DNA of 34,965 bases from Deltaproteobacteria bacterium (GCA_029262355.1 JAJCZO010000301.1:1-34965); one strand, 5' to 3'. Counted from the first letter of the stretch, positions 16,425 to 24,090 are shown. Notes: generated by a model from the sequence alone, not told the origin. Numbers and translations: made by a program.

Positions 16425-17647
16425 CACGTCGGGTCGGAATGCCACTGAGCCGAGAGGCGCACAAGGCCGGGGTCGGTATCGTCCCCCGCGACCGAGAAGG
16501 AAAGCTCGACCGTGTCGTAGAGACGCGTGGCGCTCTCGTCGAGCGCGTGCGCCCGTAGGCGATAGTCGCCGGCGGTAAGCGGCAGGTCCACAAAGCGCAG
16601 ACCGAAGCGCCATCGCCCCTCCCCGAGTGGCTTCGCCGTCGCTCCGTCCATGTCGCTCGAAACGCCGTACACCGGGACCAGGTCGTCTCGGGTCACGCTG
16701 ACGTGCACGTGCGGCGTGCCCCCGGGGGCGAGAATGTCCACCTCGACGTCTACGGTCGCACCGGCAGCGAGCTCTCGGGTCTCGGTCCCGGAGCAGTCCC
16801 GCAGGTGGAGATCGACGACCTCGAACGGGAGGCCCGCAATCTCACCAACACCATGGGAAGTACCCCGAGTGCCCGCTCCTTCCTCGGTCGCGCCGATCGC
16901 CTCGCGGTAGTGGCGAATCACCGAGCGAGAGTCTCCCACCTCCGCGATCCGCCCAGCTTCGAGCCACATCGTACGGCTGCACAACCGCTGGACCGTGGAC
17001 AGATCGTGCGCGCACAGAACCAGACTGCCGCCGCGAGCGAGAAACGACTCGAACCACTCACGACACTTGTGCTGGAACTCCTCGTCGCCCACGACGAGGA
17101 TCTCGTCGGTAACGAGCACCTCGGGATCGAGCAGAGTAATCGTCGCAAACGCCAGCCGTAGGCGCATGCCATCGGAGTACGTACGGATCGGCCGGTCGAA
17201 GAACTCGCCGATCTCCGCGAACGCCTCGATCTCGGGCATCTGTGCGCGCGCTTCCTGCGTGGTCAGCCCCGCTTGAAGAACGAGCGACGTCTGAGCGTTC
17301 TGTCGTCCGGTCTCGTTGCCATCGAAGCCGATGCCGAGGTCGAGAAGACACGCCAACCGGGCAGCCACATCCACCCGACCTTCGGTCGGGTGCGCCGTTC
17401 CCGCCAGAATCCGAAGCAGAGTCGACTTGCCCGCCCCGTTTCGGCCGATCACCCCGAGGGACGCACTTCGCTCCAGGCGAAAAGAGACGTCGCGCACTGC
17501 CCAAAAGACAGAGTCGTCGTCGCCCGCGAACGTGTCGCCTCGCAAGTACCTGCCAAGACGGCGAAAGCGGGACTCCCCGCGCTCGTAGCGCTTGCCGATG
17601 CCTTCGGCTGTCAGGACGGCGTCGGAGCGGCCGGCGGTGGACGCCAC
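16424..17647 (-). CDS. wzt: Wzt-type ABC transporter ATPase with C-terminal glycan-binding-like domain
   Basis: 407 residues. The nucleotide-binding domain carries Walker A GRNGAGKST (68-76), signature YSDGM (157-161), Walker B EVLVTDE (176-182) and switch His214 (LCAHDL), with the long insertion before the first strand (RYLRGDTFAGDDDSVFWAVRDV) usual in Wzt/TagH. Residues 270-407 form a beta-rich Wzt_C-like domain (VDVEVDILAPGG, GRWRFGLRFVDLPLTAGDYRLRAHA) that in known systems reads the modified non-reducing end of the O-polysaccharide. No permease is adjacent; the only wzm lies at 19759-20568, next to a second wzt. The GTG start is 13 bases after the foldase gene. Confidence 0.85.
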   Translation of the reverse strand: MASTAGRSDAVLTAEGIGKRYERGESRFRRLGRYLRGDTFAGDDDSVFWAVRDVSFRLERSASLGVIGRNGAGKSTLLRILAGTAHPTEGRVDVAARLACLLDLGIGFDGNETGRQNAQTSLVLQAGLTTQEARAQMPEIEAFAEIGEFFDRPIRTYSDGMRLRLAFATITLLDPEVLVTDEILVVGDEEFQHKCREWFESFLARGGSLVLCAHDLSTVQRLCSRTMWLEAGRIAEVGDSRSVIRHYREAIGATEEGAGTRGTSHGVGEIAGLPFEVVDLHLRDCSGTETRELAAGATVDVEVDILAPGGTPHVHVSVTRDDLVPVYGVSSDMDGATAKPLGEGRWRFGLRFVDLPLTAGDYRLRAHALDESATRLYDTVELSFSVAGDDTDPGLVRLSAQWHSDPT

Positions 17648-17660
17648 GGGCGTAGCCGAC

Positions 17661-18683
17661 TCAGGGATCCTTCGGCCGCGGCACCGCGCGACCAGCCTCG
17701 ATGACGGCGTCGATGTTCATCGATGCCCCGGCGGCGATCGCGATCTCGTCCATCCGGCGCAAGCGAATCTCGCGGTTGAATTGCCGAACCAGTGACCGCT
17801 CCACCGGCGCCTTACACTCGTCGAAGGTGAGCAGCCGGGCCTCGTCGCGCTCCAGCATCGCGTAGATCTCCTGGCCGCGCGCCGTCACGATTGGTTCGGT
17901 GCGCTCCCCGGCCGCAAGTCCGGTGATCCTCTCGAGACCTGCCGCGCCCTGTAGCTCCCTGTCGGTGAGCCAACCGACCTCACCGCCCGGCATCCGGCCT
18001 TCGAGGTCGGAATCGGACGTCGCTACGTCGGCGAACGCGTCCCCGGCCTCGAGACGCTTCTGCATCGCAGCCAGGCGCTCCTGGGCTGCCTTGCGCTCCG
18101 CCTCGCCCGCCTTCTTACCGCTGACGACGCCAAGCCGCGCAAGGCGATACCGCGCCGGCTTCTGGCAGAGCCTTTCCTTGTGGAGGGCGTAGAACTGCTC
18201 GATCTCGACGTCGGTCGGCTTGTACTCTTCGCGCCCCATGTCGCGGAGGTAAACGAGCGCAACCATCCGTCGGCCCTCGGCGGCGACCGCCGATCTGAAG
18301 CCAGGGTTTCGCTCGTACAGGCCGCGCGCCTCGGCGTCGTGACCGAACAGCAGCGAGCCGTAGTAGTCCAGCGCGAAGATCCTCGCGGCGCTGTCGTCGT
18401 CGTGCAGGCGCCGGAGCTGCTCTGGAGGCAGGTACGCGAACTCGGCTGTGAGCTCGGGAATCGTCGCCGTGAACTCGCCAACTTCGACGACCTTCTTCCC
18501 GGCAACCGCCCCACCCGCACCGTGCGGCGCCCGTGGTGGCGCCTGCTGTGTAGGAGGCTTGGCGGTCGAATCTGCCGCCAAGGCGGCGCCAGTTTCCCAC
18601 CCAGCATCTCCGGCCCAAGACAGGACCACGGCGAGGACTACCGGGCACGCAAGGATTTTTCCCATCCTGACCAACGAGCGCAC
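17661..18683 (-). CDS. Parvulin-type (PpiC/SurA-like) periplasmic peptidyl-prolyl isomerase
   Basis: About 340 residues. A signal-type N-terminus (VRMGKILACPVVLAVVLSWAG) is followed by a Pro/Ala-rich linker, a helical chaperone region (about 60-160) and a rotamase domain (about 165-290) with YRLARLGVVS, AAMQKRLEAGDAFADVATSDSD and MPGGEVGWLTDRELQ, the usual parvulin pattern. It should fold or chaperone proteins in the periplasm, for example outer-membrane or exported proteins. I chose the GTG at 18683 because GGAGG lies 5 bases upstream; a GTG at 18695 and an ATG at 18701 are alternatives. It is the first gene of the glycan operon running down to mutM. Confidence 0.8.
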   Translation of the reverse strand: MRSLVRMGKILACPVVLAVVLSWAGDAGWETGAALAADSTAKPPTQQAPPRAPHGAGGAVAGKKVVEVGEFTATIPELTAEFAYLPPEQLRRLHDDDSAARIFALDYYGSLLFGHDAEARGLYERNPGFRSAVAAEGRRMVALVYLRDMGREEYKPTDVEIEQFYALHKERLCQKPARYRLARLGVVSGKKAGEAERKAAQERLAAMQKRLEAGDAFADVATSDSDLEGRMPGGEVGWLTDRELQGAAGLERITGLAAGERTEPIVTARGQEIYAMLERDEARLLTFDECKAPVERSLVRQFNREIRLRRMDEIAIAAGASMNIDAVIEAGRAVPRPKDP

Positions 18684-19005
18684 ATCAACCTCCACGAGCA
18701 TCTCCTTCGAAGTCGGAGCGATATCCGTAGCCAAGTGAGGCCGATTCAGCCAGCGCGGGTGCCACAGCCGCGGCGTGTCACCTGCGGTGCGATCTCGCCG
18801 GGCGACGCCCAGGTGCCGGTTCCCCGTACGCAAGAACGCACGCCGACGCCGAGGAGCCCGCGTGTACGCATCTTGCAGGAGATGGCTGGCAATGACCCAG
18901 ATCCAGTTGACGCACCGCACATGGCCCAGTATCACTGGAGTTGGCATTGGGGGGGCGACCGAGTGGCGGAGCTATGCTCTGCCCTCGCAACTGAGGAGGA
19001 GAGGC
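18684..19005. other. Divergent intergenic region with promoter
   Basis: These 322 bases separate the foldase gene (minus) from the cysteine-rich secreted protein gene (plus). The right part holds a good sigma-70 type promoter for the plus gene (listed separately) and a strong ribosome site. The left part presumably drives the long minus-strand glycan operon, but I could not identify a convincing promoter there. No RNA gene or further coding frame is supportable. Confidence 0.5.
18907..18935 (+). promoter_or_regulatory. Sigma-70-type promoter for secreted protein gene
   Basis: TTGACG (18907-18912) and TATCAC (18930-18935) are separated by exactly 17 bases, matching 5/6 and 4/6 of the consensus. 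The predicted start near 18942 would give a leader of about 65 bases to the ATG at 19006, which has GAGGAGGAGAGG just upstream. Prediction by eye only. Confidence 0.5.
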
Positions 19006-19707
19006 ATGTCGATTTTCCCACGCCTGCTGGCGCTTTTGCGTCTTGCGGGCCTAGCACTCATCATCGCAGTTCCGGCACCAGCATCTGCTGGAATGCTCAA
19101 CGGGGTCATTTGTGACGGCGTGGACGTCCAAGTCACCGAGGTGAACGGCGCGACGAGCCTCCTCGTGAACGTGGACAACTGCGAGCTTGGGGCTCCCTTC
19201 CCGAATGCGGTCTGCGGAGACGGCTTCTGCAACGGAAGCGAGACGTGCAACAGCTGCGCAGAGGACAACTGCTGCACGCCGCAACCAACGCCGAGACCGA
19301 CACCCGCACCGACGCCTCAACCCGATGGTAGCTGTCCAGACGGCATCCTCGAAACGCCGACGCGAGATGGATGGATCGGGCTCCTATCCGTGACGATCCC
19401 GCCGGGCGTAACGAAGCGCTACTGTGCGGACGTCTCGGGCCAGGTCGACCGGCTGAACTTCGAGGCTGTCGATCTGAGCAACCGGAACTGCGCGAAGGCC
19501 GAGATGACCGTGCAGCAGCAGAACGGCAACCAGTGGGCCCGGAGCTCTGGACTCGTAGGCTCGCCGTGGATCAACGCAAGCGCCATCATATCCCGGTCGA
19601 AGCGCGACTATCTCGAGACGGCGCCAGGCCGCTACTACATCTCGGTCACGGGGCACGACGCTGCCTCCGACTGCCAACGATTCCAGATCGACTGGCGACC
19701 CTACTAG
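19006..19707 (+). CDS. Secreted cysteine-rich protein with TP-rich linker and beta-sandwich-like C-terminal domain
   Basis: 233 residues. Signal peptide MSIFPRLLALLRLAGLALII...APASA, cut near Ala28. Twelve cysteines remain, including a compact knot at about 69-88 (CGDGFCNGSETC, then two further Cys pairs) resembling the CGDGxC..E.C..C..DC repeat common in secreted proteins of Myxococcota-like bacteria. A Thr-Pro linker (PTPRPTPAPTPQP) leads to a C-terminal domain (about 110-233) whose pattern (SVTIPPGVTKRYCADVSGQ, GRYYISVTGHDA) resembles bacterial pre-peptidase C-terminal beta sandwiches. Function unknown; export across the outer membrane by the nearby T2SS is a guess. It is the only plus-strand gene between two minus-strand polysaccharide operons and ends at a strong hairpin. 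Confidence 0.75.
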   Translation: MSIFPRLLALLRLAGLALIIAVPAPASAGMLNGVICDGVDVQVTEVNGATSLLVNVDNCELGAPFPNAVCGDGFCNGSETCNSCAEDNCCTPQPTPRPTPAPTPQPDGSCPDGILETPTRDGWIGLLSVTIPPGVTKRYCADVSGQVDRLNFEAVDLSNRNCAKAEMTVQQQNGNQWARSSGLVGSPWINASAIISRSKRDYLETAPGRYYISVTGHDAASDCQRFQIDWRPY

Positions 19708-19720
19708 TCCTCGGTTGATG

Positions 19721-19750
19721 CGGGTGGCGGGCCTCACGGCCCGCCACCCG
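19721..19750. terminator. Perfect 13-bp hairpin between convergent genes
   Basis: CGGGTGGCGGGCC (19721-19733) pairs perfectly with GGCCCGCCACCCG (19738-19750) around a TCAC loop. It lies 14 bases after the plus-strand secreted protein stop and 9 bases after the minus-strand wzm stop, so it can act on transcripts from both sides. There is no T-run on either strand, so it may work as a transcript-end stabiliser or a Rho-assisted terminator. Confidence 0.65.
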
Positions 19751-19758
19751 GTCGCCCC

Positions 19759-20568
19759 CTACAGGTACTCGTCGAGGTACGGCGCAAGACGCGCCTTCGC
19801 TCGACTCGAGAGCCACCAGAGCGCCGGGATCACCACCCCGAGTGAGACGAGCGACCTCGCCTCTGGCCATCCGGCCCCGAGACAGACCAGCCGATACAGG
19901 CCGAGCAATCCGGCGACTGGGTTCAACGCCGCGACGCCTTGGATGCTCGGCGGCAACTCGTTTAGTTCGTACAATACCGGCGAGGCGAAGAAGCCGACGG
20001 TGAGTACGGCCGTGACGACGTGGACGGTATCGCGCACGACGACGTAGATCGGCGCCGTCAGCAGCGCGACTCCCAGTGCGAGGAGCAGTCCTAGCGTGGC
20101 GACGGCGGGGAGCCAGACCCAACTGAGTTCCATCGGCACGCGGCCCAAGGCGGCAAACGCGCCGAGAAAAAGCACGAACCCGACGTGCTGCAGCAAGAAC
20201 GACGACAGGACGGCCGCCGTGACGCACGCATCGGTCGAGAGCGGGACCTTCTTCAGCAACGCGCCTTGATCCACGATCGCGGCGAGCCCGCGCGAGGACG
20301 CCTCCTGGAAGGCCCACCAGGGCCACAGACCGCAGAGCAGCGAGGCGACCCGGTCCCGGCCCTCCACGCCGTCCGAGGCACGGTAGAGAAAGCCGAAGAT
20401 GAGCCCGTACGCAGTCAGCTGGATCGCCGGGTTCAGGATCGACCACAAGAGGCCGAATCGCGCCCCCATGAACCGCGCGCGGATGTCGCGCCGGACCAAC
20501 TCCGCCACGAGCCGCCGCTCGCCGAACAGCGCCCCCAGGCGGCTCAATCGCCTGCCCCAGCCCGGCAC
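19759..20568 (-). CDS. wzm: Wzm-type ABC-2 polysaccharide export permease
   Basis: About 269 residues with six hydrophobic helices. The cytoplasmic N-terminal amphipathic stretch LVAELVRRDIRARFMGARFGLLWSILNP is the signature of ABC-2 polysaccharide exporters (Wzm/TagG/RfbA), and FASPVLYELNELP with LNPVAGLLGLYR near the C-terminus is equally typical. It should form the channel for undecaprenyl-linked polysaccharide with a Wzt dimer. The start is uncertain: GTG at 20568 (24-base overlap with wzt) or TTG at 20547 in TTGA overlap with the wzt stop; a frame reaching 20700 lies inside wzt. It is the only such permease in the window. Confidence 0.9.
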   Translation of the reverse strand: MPGWGRRLSRLGALFGERRLVAELVRRDIRARFMGARFGLLWSILNPAIQLTAYGLIFGFLYRASDGVEGRDRVASLLCGLWPWWAFQEASSRGLAAIVDQGALLKKVPLSTDACVTAAVLSSFLLQHVGFVLFLGAFAALGRVPMELSWVWLPAVATLGLLLALGVALLTAPIYVVVRDTVHVVTAVLTVGFFASPVLYELNELPPSIQGVAALNPVAGLLGLYRLVCLGAGWPEARSLVSLGVVIPALWWLSSRAKARLAPYLDEYL

Positions 20569-21614
20569 CAGTCGTGGCGCAGAGACACGGTTCCCAGCTC
20601 TCGTCCCGGACCAGAGACCGTCAGAACCTTCTCGTCGACGATGCGGTCCCCCTCGCTGGAGACCAGGGAGATGCCGTACTCGCCGGGGAGAAGCTGGCAT
20701 TCAGGGAGATCGAAGTGCCCTGGTCCCCGGACCACCAGCGTCGCGACCAGATCGTGGGTGGCCGACCGAACCTCGACCCGGCCCTCGGCCGTAGCCACCC
20801 AGTCCACCTCGATCCGCCAAGGCTCGCCGCGTGGGACCGCATCGGGAACCGACCGGACCTCCCCCGCAACACCCCTCGCTGGGGCGCCCGCGCGGCGCGC
20901 GGGCGTCGTAGAGGACAACCGACGTGCCAGCGAGCCCCGGTATCCGCGAACCACTTCGGAAGTCGGACCCAGCGCCTTCACCTCACCGGCCTCCAGCCAG
21001 AGGGCACGATCGCAGATCTTCTCCGCGACATAGAGATTGTGGGTCGCGAGCACGAGCGTCTTCCCGGACGCAAGAAAGGCCTCCATGTACACCATGCAGC
21101 GACGCTGAAAGGCCTCATCGCCCACTGCGAGGACCTCGTCGACCACCAGCACATCGGGCTCCTCAGCGACCACGAGCGCGTAGGCGAGGCGGAGTCGCAT
21201 GCCCAGAGAGTACGTGCGCACCGGCTCGTCGAGAAACCGGCCCAACCCCGAGAAGTCCTCGACGACACCGGCCGAGTGCTCGGCCCACGCAGCCCCAATC
21301 GACAAGGCGATCCGCGCGTTCTCGCGGCCCGTGCAGTCCTCGAGAAACCCCGCGCCCAGATCCAGCAGGCGGCCGAAGCGTCCCGACCTCTCCAGTTGGC
21401 CCGATGTGGGCTTCGCGAGCCCCCCCATCAAGCGGAGCAGCGTGCTCTTGCCCGCGCCGTTGGCTCCTACGACGCCAAGCGCCTGGCCTCGGCCAAGCTC
21501 CAGAGACACCGGCCCAACGCCCCGATGTGCTCCCGACGGCAGCAGAAAGCCAGGCAGCTTCTCTTCGAGTCGACCGTAGTCCTTCCGAACATCCACGAGG
21601 CGCGCGATCAACAT
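20544..21614 (-). CDS. wzt: Wzt-type ABC transporter ATPase with C-terminal extension
   Basis: About 356 residues from the ATG at 21614. Walker A GANGAGKST (50-58), signature YSLGM (135-139), Walker B DVLVVDE (154-160) with following VLAVGDEAF, and switch His192 (LATHNL) are all intact, so it should hydrolyse ATP. A C-terminal beta-rich region (about 265-345: WRIEVDWVATAEGRVEVRSATH, LLPGEYGISLVSSEGDRI) resembles a short Wzt_C domain, different from that of the other wzt. It overlaps or abuts wzm and is its obvious partner. An intrinsic terminator ends only 13 bases before the ATG, and the ribosome site is weak (GGTGAT), so expression probably relies on read-through or an overlapping promoter I cannot see. 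Confidence 0.88.
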   Translation of the reverse strand: MLIARLVDVRKDYGRLEEKLPGFLLPSGAHRGVGPVSLELGRGQALGVVGANGAGKSTLLRLMGGLAKPTSGQLERSGRFGRLLDLGAGFLEDCTGRENARIALSIGAAWAEHSAGVVEDFSGLGRFLDEPVRTYSLGMRLRLAYALVVAEEPDVLVVDEVLAVGDEAFQRRCMVYMEAFLASGKTLVLATHNLYVAEKICDRALWLEAGEVKALGPTSEVVRGYRGSLARRLSSTTPARRAGAPARGVAGEVRSVPDAVPRGEPWRIEVDWVATAEGRVEVRSATHDLVATLVVRGPGHFDLPECQLLPGEYGISLVSSEGDRIVDEKVLTVSGPGRELGTVSLRHDWCRAGAGD

Positions 21615-21627
21615 CCGTCGTATCACC

Positions 21628-21661
21628 AAAAAAATGGGGGGCAGCCGATGGCTGCCCCCCA
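21628..21661 (-). terminator. Rho-independent terminator after the 534-residue exported protein gene
   Basis: On the minus strand GGGGGGCAGCC pairs with GGCTGCCCCCC (plus positions 21636-21646 and 21650-21660) around a 3-base loop, extended by one T-A pair, and is followed by seven T residues (plus 21628-21634). This is a textbook intrinsic terminator for the gene ending at 21710. It lies directly upstream of the wzt ATG at 21614. Confidence 0.9.
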
Positions 21662-21709
21662 CAATCGGACATCCCTAGAGACGCCCTTCATTCGGCCAAA
21701 GCTAGACGA

Positions 21710-23314
21710 TCAGCTCTGGAGGCCCGGGATGATGTACGAGGTCTCGGAAATCATCGGGACCGTGTTGCCGTACGTACCCGCAACCGCCGGGTTGTTGTTC
21801 TGGAACTCCTGGAGCACCAGGCCGATGGCCGGGAGGCCAGTGTAGCCTCCGATGAAGATGCCCTGGATGTTGTGCGTCGTCCACGGGGCCGGGAAGACCT
21901 CCTTGTGAACGAGCGACGGCGGGTTGCCCGGCGTGTGCGCGAGGTCGAGATCGACCCAGCCGCTCTCACCCGCAGCCAACGTCTGGCTGCTGAGGGCGAA
22001 GTCCGCACGGGAGCTGTGCACGTTGGCCGGCCCATCGACGATCTCGATGATCGAGAGCTCGTACGGCAGGAAGCAACGCGTGTTCGGCGGCGCCGGGGAG
22101 AAGATCGGGTCGTCTTCCGTCACGAAGTGCTCGAGACGATCGTAGACCGTGCAGGTGATCTCCTCACCGTTCGTCGGCGGGTCATTGTTCAAGGGGTTCG
22201 TCTCACACTGGAACGGAGGCACGTCAAAGTTGCCAGGTCCGCAGGTGATACGCTTCGTCGGCAAGTTCACTACCAGGTGCGTGCTGCCCAGCGTGAGCGC
22301 GTCGACATCGTACTGTCCCATGAGGCGGTTCTTCGACAGCGCCATGTTGACCTGCGACACACACTGCTGGGCCGACAGGGGCGCACCGAGGATATCAACC
22401 GCTCGGCAGTTCGTGATGTTCGGAGCCTCCGAGCCCGTGATGACGGCCGGAGTGATCGAGCCACCCAGCTGCCGCACGAAGCGCGAGATCGCCGTCATGT
22501 TGTAGTTGTGCGAAACGCCAGCGGCGACTCGGACGAGGAAGGTCTCGCCGGCGAGAGCGTTGCTCGGCGTGGTGTCGGTCACGGCAGGCACGCCGCGATC
22601 CCAGAGATCACCCGTGAGGGTGACTTCGCCGTCCTGCGGCTCACAGGGAAGAGCCTCCATGGCGATGATTTCGAAGTAGCCGCGGACCATGTCGTCAACC
22701 GCGACACCACCCGGCTGGGTGAAGTCCTTCGCAGTCGTCAGGATGTCCTGCGTGGTGATCGTGTTCGGCGTCACGTTGGTCACGATCGGGTAGATCGAGC
22801 GGATCTGCGGAACGCCAACGACTTCGTTGAGCAGGATCTGGCCGGCCCAAACCTCACCGCAGGAAAGCGCGATGTTGAAGTCGAGGAGCTCGATGCTGTT
22901 CTTCGCGTCGCGGAAACGAACCTTCGCGAGAATACCGCCATCTGGGTTGTAACACGTCGAGCCATCGTTGCCGCTGACGTAGTCAGGATCGGTACAGAGC
23001 GGCAGCCCCTGGTTATTCGTGTTCGTGTTCAAGATCTGGATGTTTGCGAACTGGGCGTCGCCCTCGAACTCGCGCACATCGTAGTAGGTGCCGTAGAGCA
23101 CCTGACCGACACCGAGTGGGTTGACATACGGCCCGGCCTCAACCACGCCGAGGGTCACCTGTGTGTCCGTGTCGTCGTTTGTGATCGTCCCGCCGGTCAG
23201 CCCGGCCAGGTTCTCCCACAGATTCTCAGCTGCGACAGACATTGCAGGCGTGAGCGCGACGATTCCCGTCGCTGCCAGCGCCACCAACGCCAACGTTGGT
23301 CCCCTACGCTTCAT
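21710..23314 (-). CDS. Exported protein of unknown function, cysteine-containing (534 aa)
   Basis: 534 residues from the ATG at 23314. A clear signal peptide (MKRRGPTLALVALAATGIVALTPAMSVAA, given here as two parts: basic MKRR, then a hydrophobic run ending in SVAA) precedes a beta-rich, Asn/Thr/Gly-rich mature protein with ten cysteines, for instance in LCTDPDY, STCYNPDGG, LPCEPQDG, NCRAVDI and ITCGPGNF, suggesting five disulfides. No membrane anchor, repeat or catalytic motif is recognised. Composition is that of a surface or extracellular structural protein. Two in-frame ATGs (23332 and 23314) each have a strong ribosome site 5 bases upstream. It has its own likely promoter, a long leader and a strong terminator, so it appears to be a separately and perhaps highly expressed gene. 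T2SS export is only a guess. Confidence 0.75.
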   Translation of the reverse strand: MKRRGPTLALVALAATGIVALTPAMSVAAENLWENLAGLTGGTITNDDTDTQVTLGVVEAGPYVNPLGVGQVLYGTYYDVREFEGDAQFANIQILNTNTNNQGLPLCTDPDYVSGNDGSTCYNPDGGILAKVRFRDAKNSIELLDFNIALSCGEVWAGQILLNEVVGVPQIRSIYPIVTNVTPNTITTQDILTTAKDFTQPGGVAVDDMVRGYFEIIAMEALPCEPQDGEVTLTGDLWDRGVPAVTDTTPSNALAGETFLVRVAAGVSHNYNMTAISRFVRQLGGSITPAVITGSEAPNITNCRAVDILGAPLSAQQCVSQVNMALSKNRLMGQYDVDALTLGSTHLVVNLPTKRITCGPGNFDVPPFQCETNPLNNDPPTNGEEITCTVYDRLEHFVTEDDPIFSPAPPNTRCFLPYELSIIEIVDGPANVHSSRADFALSSQTLAAGESGWVDLDLAHTPGNPPSLVHKEVFPAPWTTHNIQGIFIGGYTGLPAIGLVLQEFQNNNPAVAGTYGNTVPMISETSYIIPGLQS

Positions 23315-23345
23315 TCCTACCTCCTCTTTCATACCTTCCTCCTCT
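23315..23345 (-). promoter_or_regulatory. Tandem ribosome-binding sites and start codons
   Basis: Reading the minus strand, AGGAGG-AAGGT-ATG (ATG at 23332) is followed six codons later in the same frame by GAGGAGG-TAGGA-ATG (ATG at 23314). Both sites are near-ideal with 5-base spacing. The second start directly precedes the basic N-region of the signal peptide and is my preferred start; the first adds MKEEVG in front. Confidence 0.6.
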
Positions 23346-23478
23346 CGGGAAAGCTCTTGTCACCAAAGTTTGGATCGACCGATCCCGTCGGTGGAATTTC
23401 GAATCCACCTCCGCCGGCCCCCCATTTGCGTTGTCCGCCTGCCACTGGAGACTTCGCACCATATTGCTACCGCAGGGG

Positions 23479-23513
23479 GCCGACCGTCGCCACATGGCCC
23501 CTTTACGGTCGGC
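23479..23513 (-). promoter_or_regulatory. Leader hairpin upstream of the 534-residue protein gene
   Basis: GCCGACCGT and ACGGTCGGC (plus 23479-23487 and 23505-23513) form a perfect 9-bp stem with a 17-base loop, about 165 bases upstream of the start codon within the predicted leader. The loop contains GGGGCC, which could pair with GGCCCC next to the stem. No known riboswitch consensus is recognised; the role (mRNA stability or regulation) is open. Confidence 0.4.
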
Positions 23514-23536
23514 TCGCTCTCCTCCCTGGCGATGCC

Positions 23537-23564
23537 GTTACACCGAAATCGTCCTTCGATTCAA
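23537..23564 (-). promoter_or_regulatory. Possible sigma-70 promoter for the 534-residue protein gene
   Basis: On the minus strand TTGAAT (plus 23559-23564) and TGTAAC (plus 23537-23542) are 16 bases apart, each matching 4/6 of the consensus. The predicted start near 23530 gives a leader of roughly 215 bases. The -35 element overlaps the last codon of the upstream gene. Confidence 0.35.
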
Positions 23565-24052
23565 CCCCTGAAGCTAGCTGGCCAACGATACCAGGTGCCG
23601 TTTTCGAAGATCCAGCGCTCGGTGACCTTGGATTTGTTCTCCATGTCCACGAACGCGGCCCGGTTAAACCGGTGTAGAATCTCCAAGTCGACCTCTGCCA
23701 CAGGCTCTGCTTCGTCAACTTCCACGTCGACCACAGTGGCGCCCGTATGAAGCACCATCCCCTGGCCGTCTCGCGCGAAGCCGGCCGGCGTCACGCGCCG
23801 GCGATACGACTCCGCCATGTACTCGTACGCGCCAGCGACGTCGCCGGCGACCTTCATGTCCCAGAAGTACTGAGCGCGACGCGCCAGGGCCTGCTCGGAC
23901 CGTTGATTGAAAGGCCATACTGCTTCGGACCAGCCAATGGCAGCCACCGCACTCAGAGCGACGATTGCTGCGATCGCTCCCCACAGGAGCGGCTGACGCG
24001 AATTCGACACGGCCTCCGGCATCTCTCCCTCGACGGTCACCTCAACAGCCAA
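23561..24052 (-). CDS. Membrane-anchored small protein, possibly NTF2-like
   Basis: 163 residues from a TTG at 24052; a GTG at 24040 and an ATG at 24022 are alternatives, with the ribosome-like GGAGGGGGGGG best placed for the TTG. One membrane helix (about 22-42, LLWGAIAAIVALSAVAAIGW) anchors an exported domain of about 115 residues: YFWDMKVAGDVAGAYEYMAESYR, a central TPAGFARDGQGM, and strands ending VTERWIFENGTWYRWPASF. That helix-then-sheet order with a terminal W-x-F-x-x-G-x-W-Y pattern resembles NTF2-like/SnoaL folds. I do not recognise a specific family. It has a plausible promoter and precedes the 534-residue exported protein on the same strand. Confidence 0.6.
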   Translation of the reverse strand: MAVEVTVEGEMPEAVSNSRQPLLWGAIAAIVALSAVAAIGWSEAVWPFNQRSEQALARRAQYFWDMKVAGDVAGAYEYMAESYRRRVTPAGFARDGQGMVLHTGATVVDVEVDEAEPVAEVDLEILHRFNRAAFVDMENKSKVTERWIFENGTWYRWPASFRG

Positions 24053-24090
24053 CGGGTCCCCCCCCTCCGGCCAATTGAGCGCGGCTTAGA

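Noticed and set aside
15295..16593. Extended N-terminus for the O-antigen ligase-like protein
   Set aside because: It is the shadow of wecB in another frame; the ATG at 15294 begins the first membrane helix.
23315..23560. Known riboswitch (for example cyclic-di-GMP type) in the leader of the exported protein gene
   Set aside because: A hairpin is present but I cannot match the conserved bases of any riboswitch class.
20924..23677. Plus-strand open frame of 917 codons opposite wzt and the exported protein gene
   Set aside because: The product is Arg/His/Pro-rich without domains, has no ribosome site, and runs across a convincing intrinsic terminator and two well-supported minus-strand genes; it is an antisense artefact of high GC codon bias.
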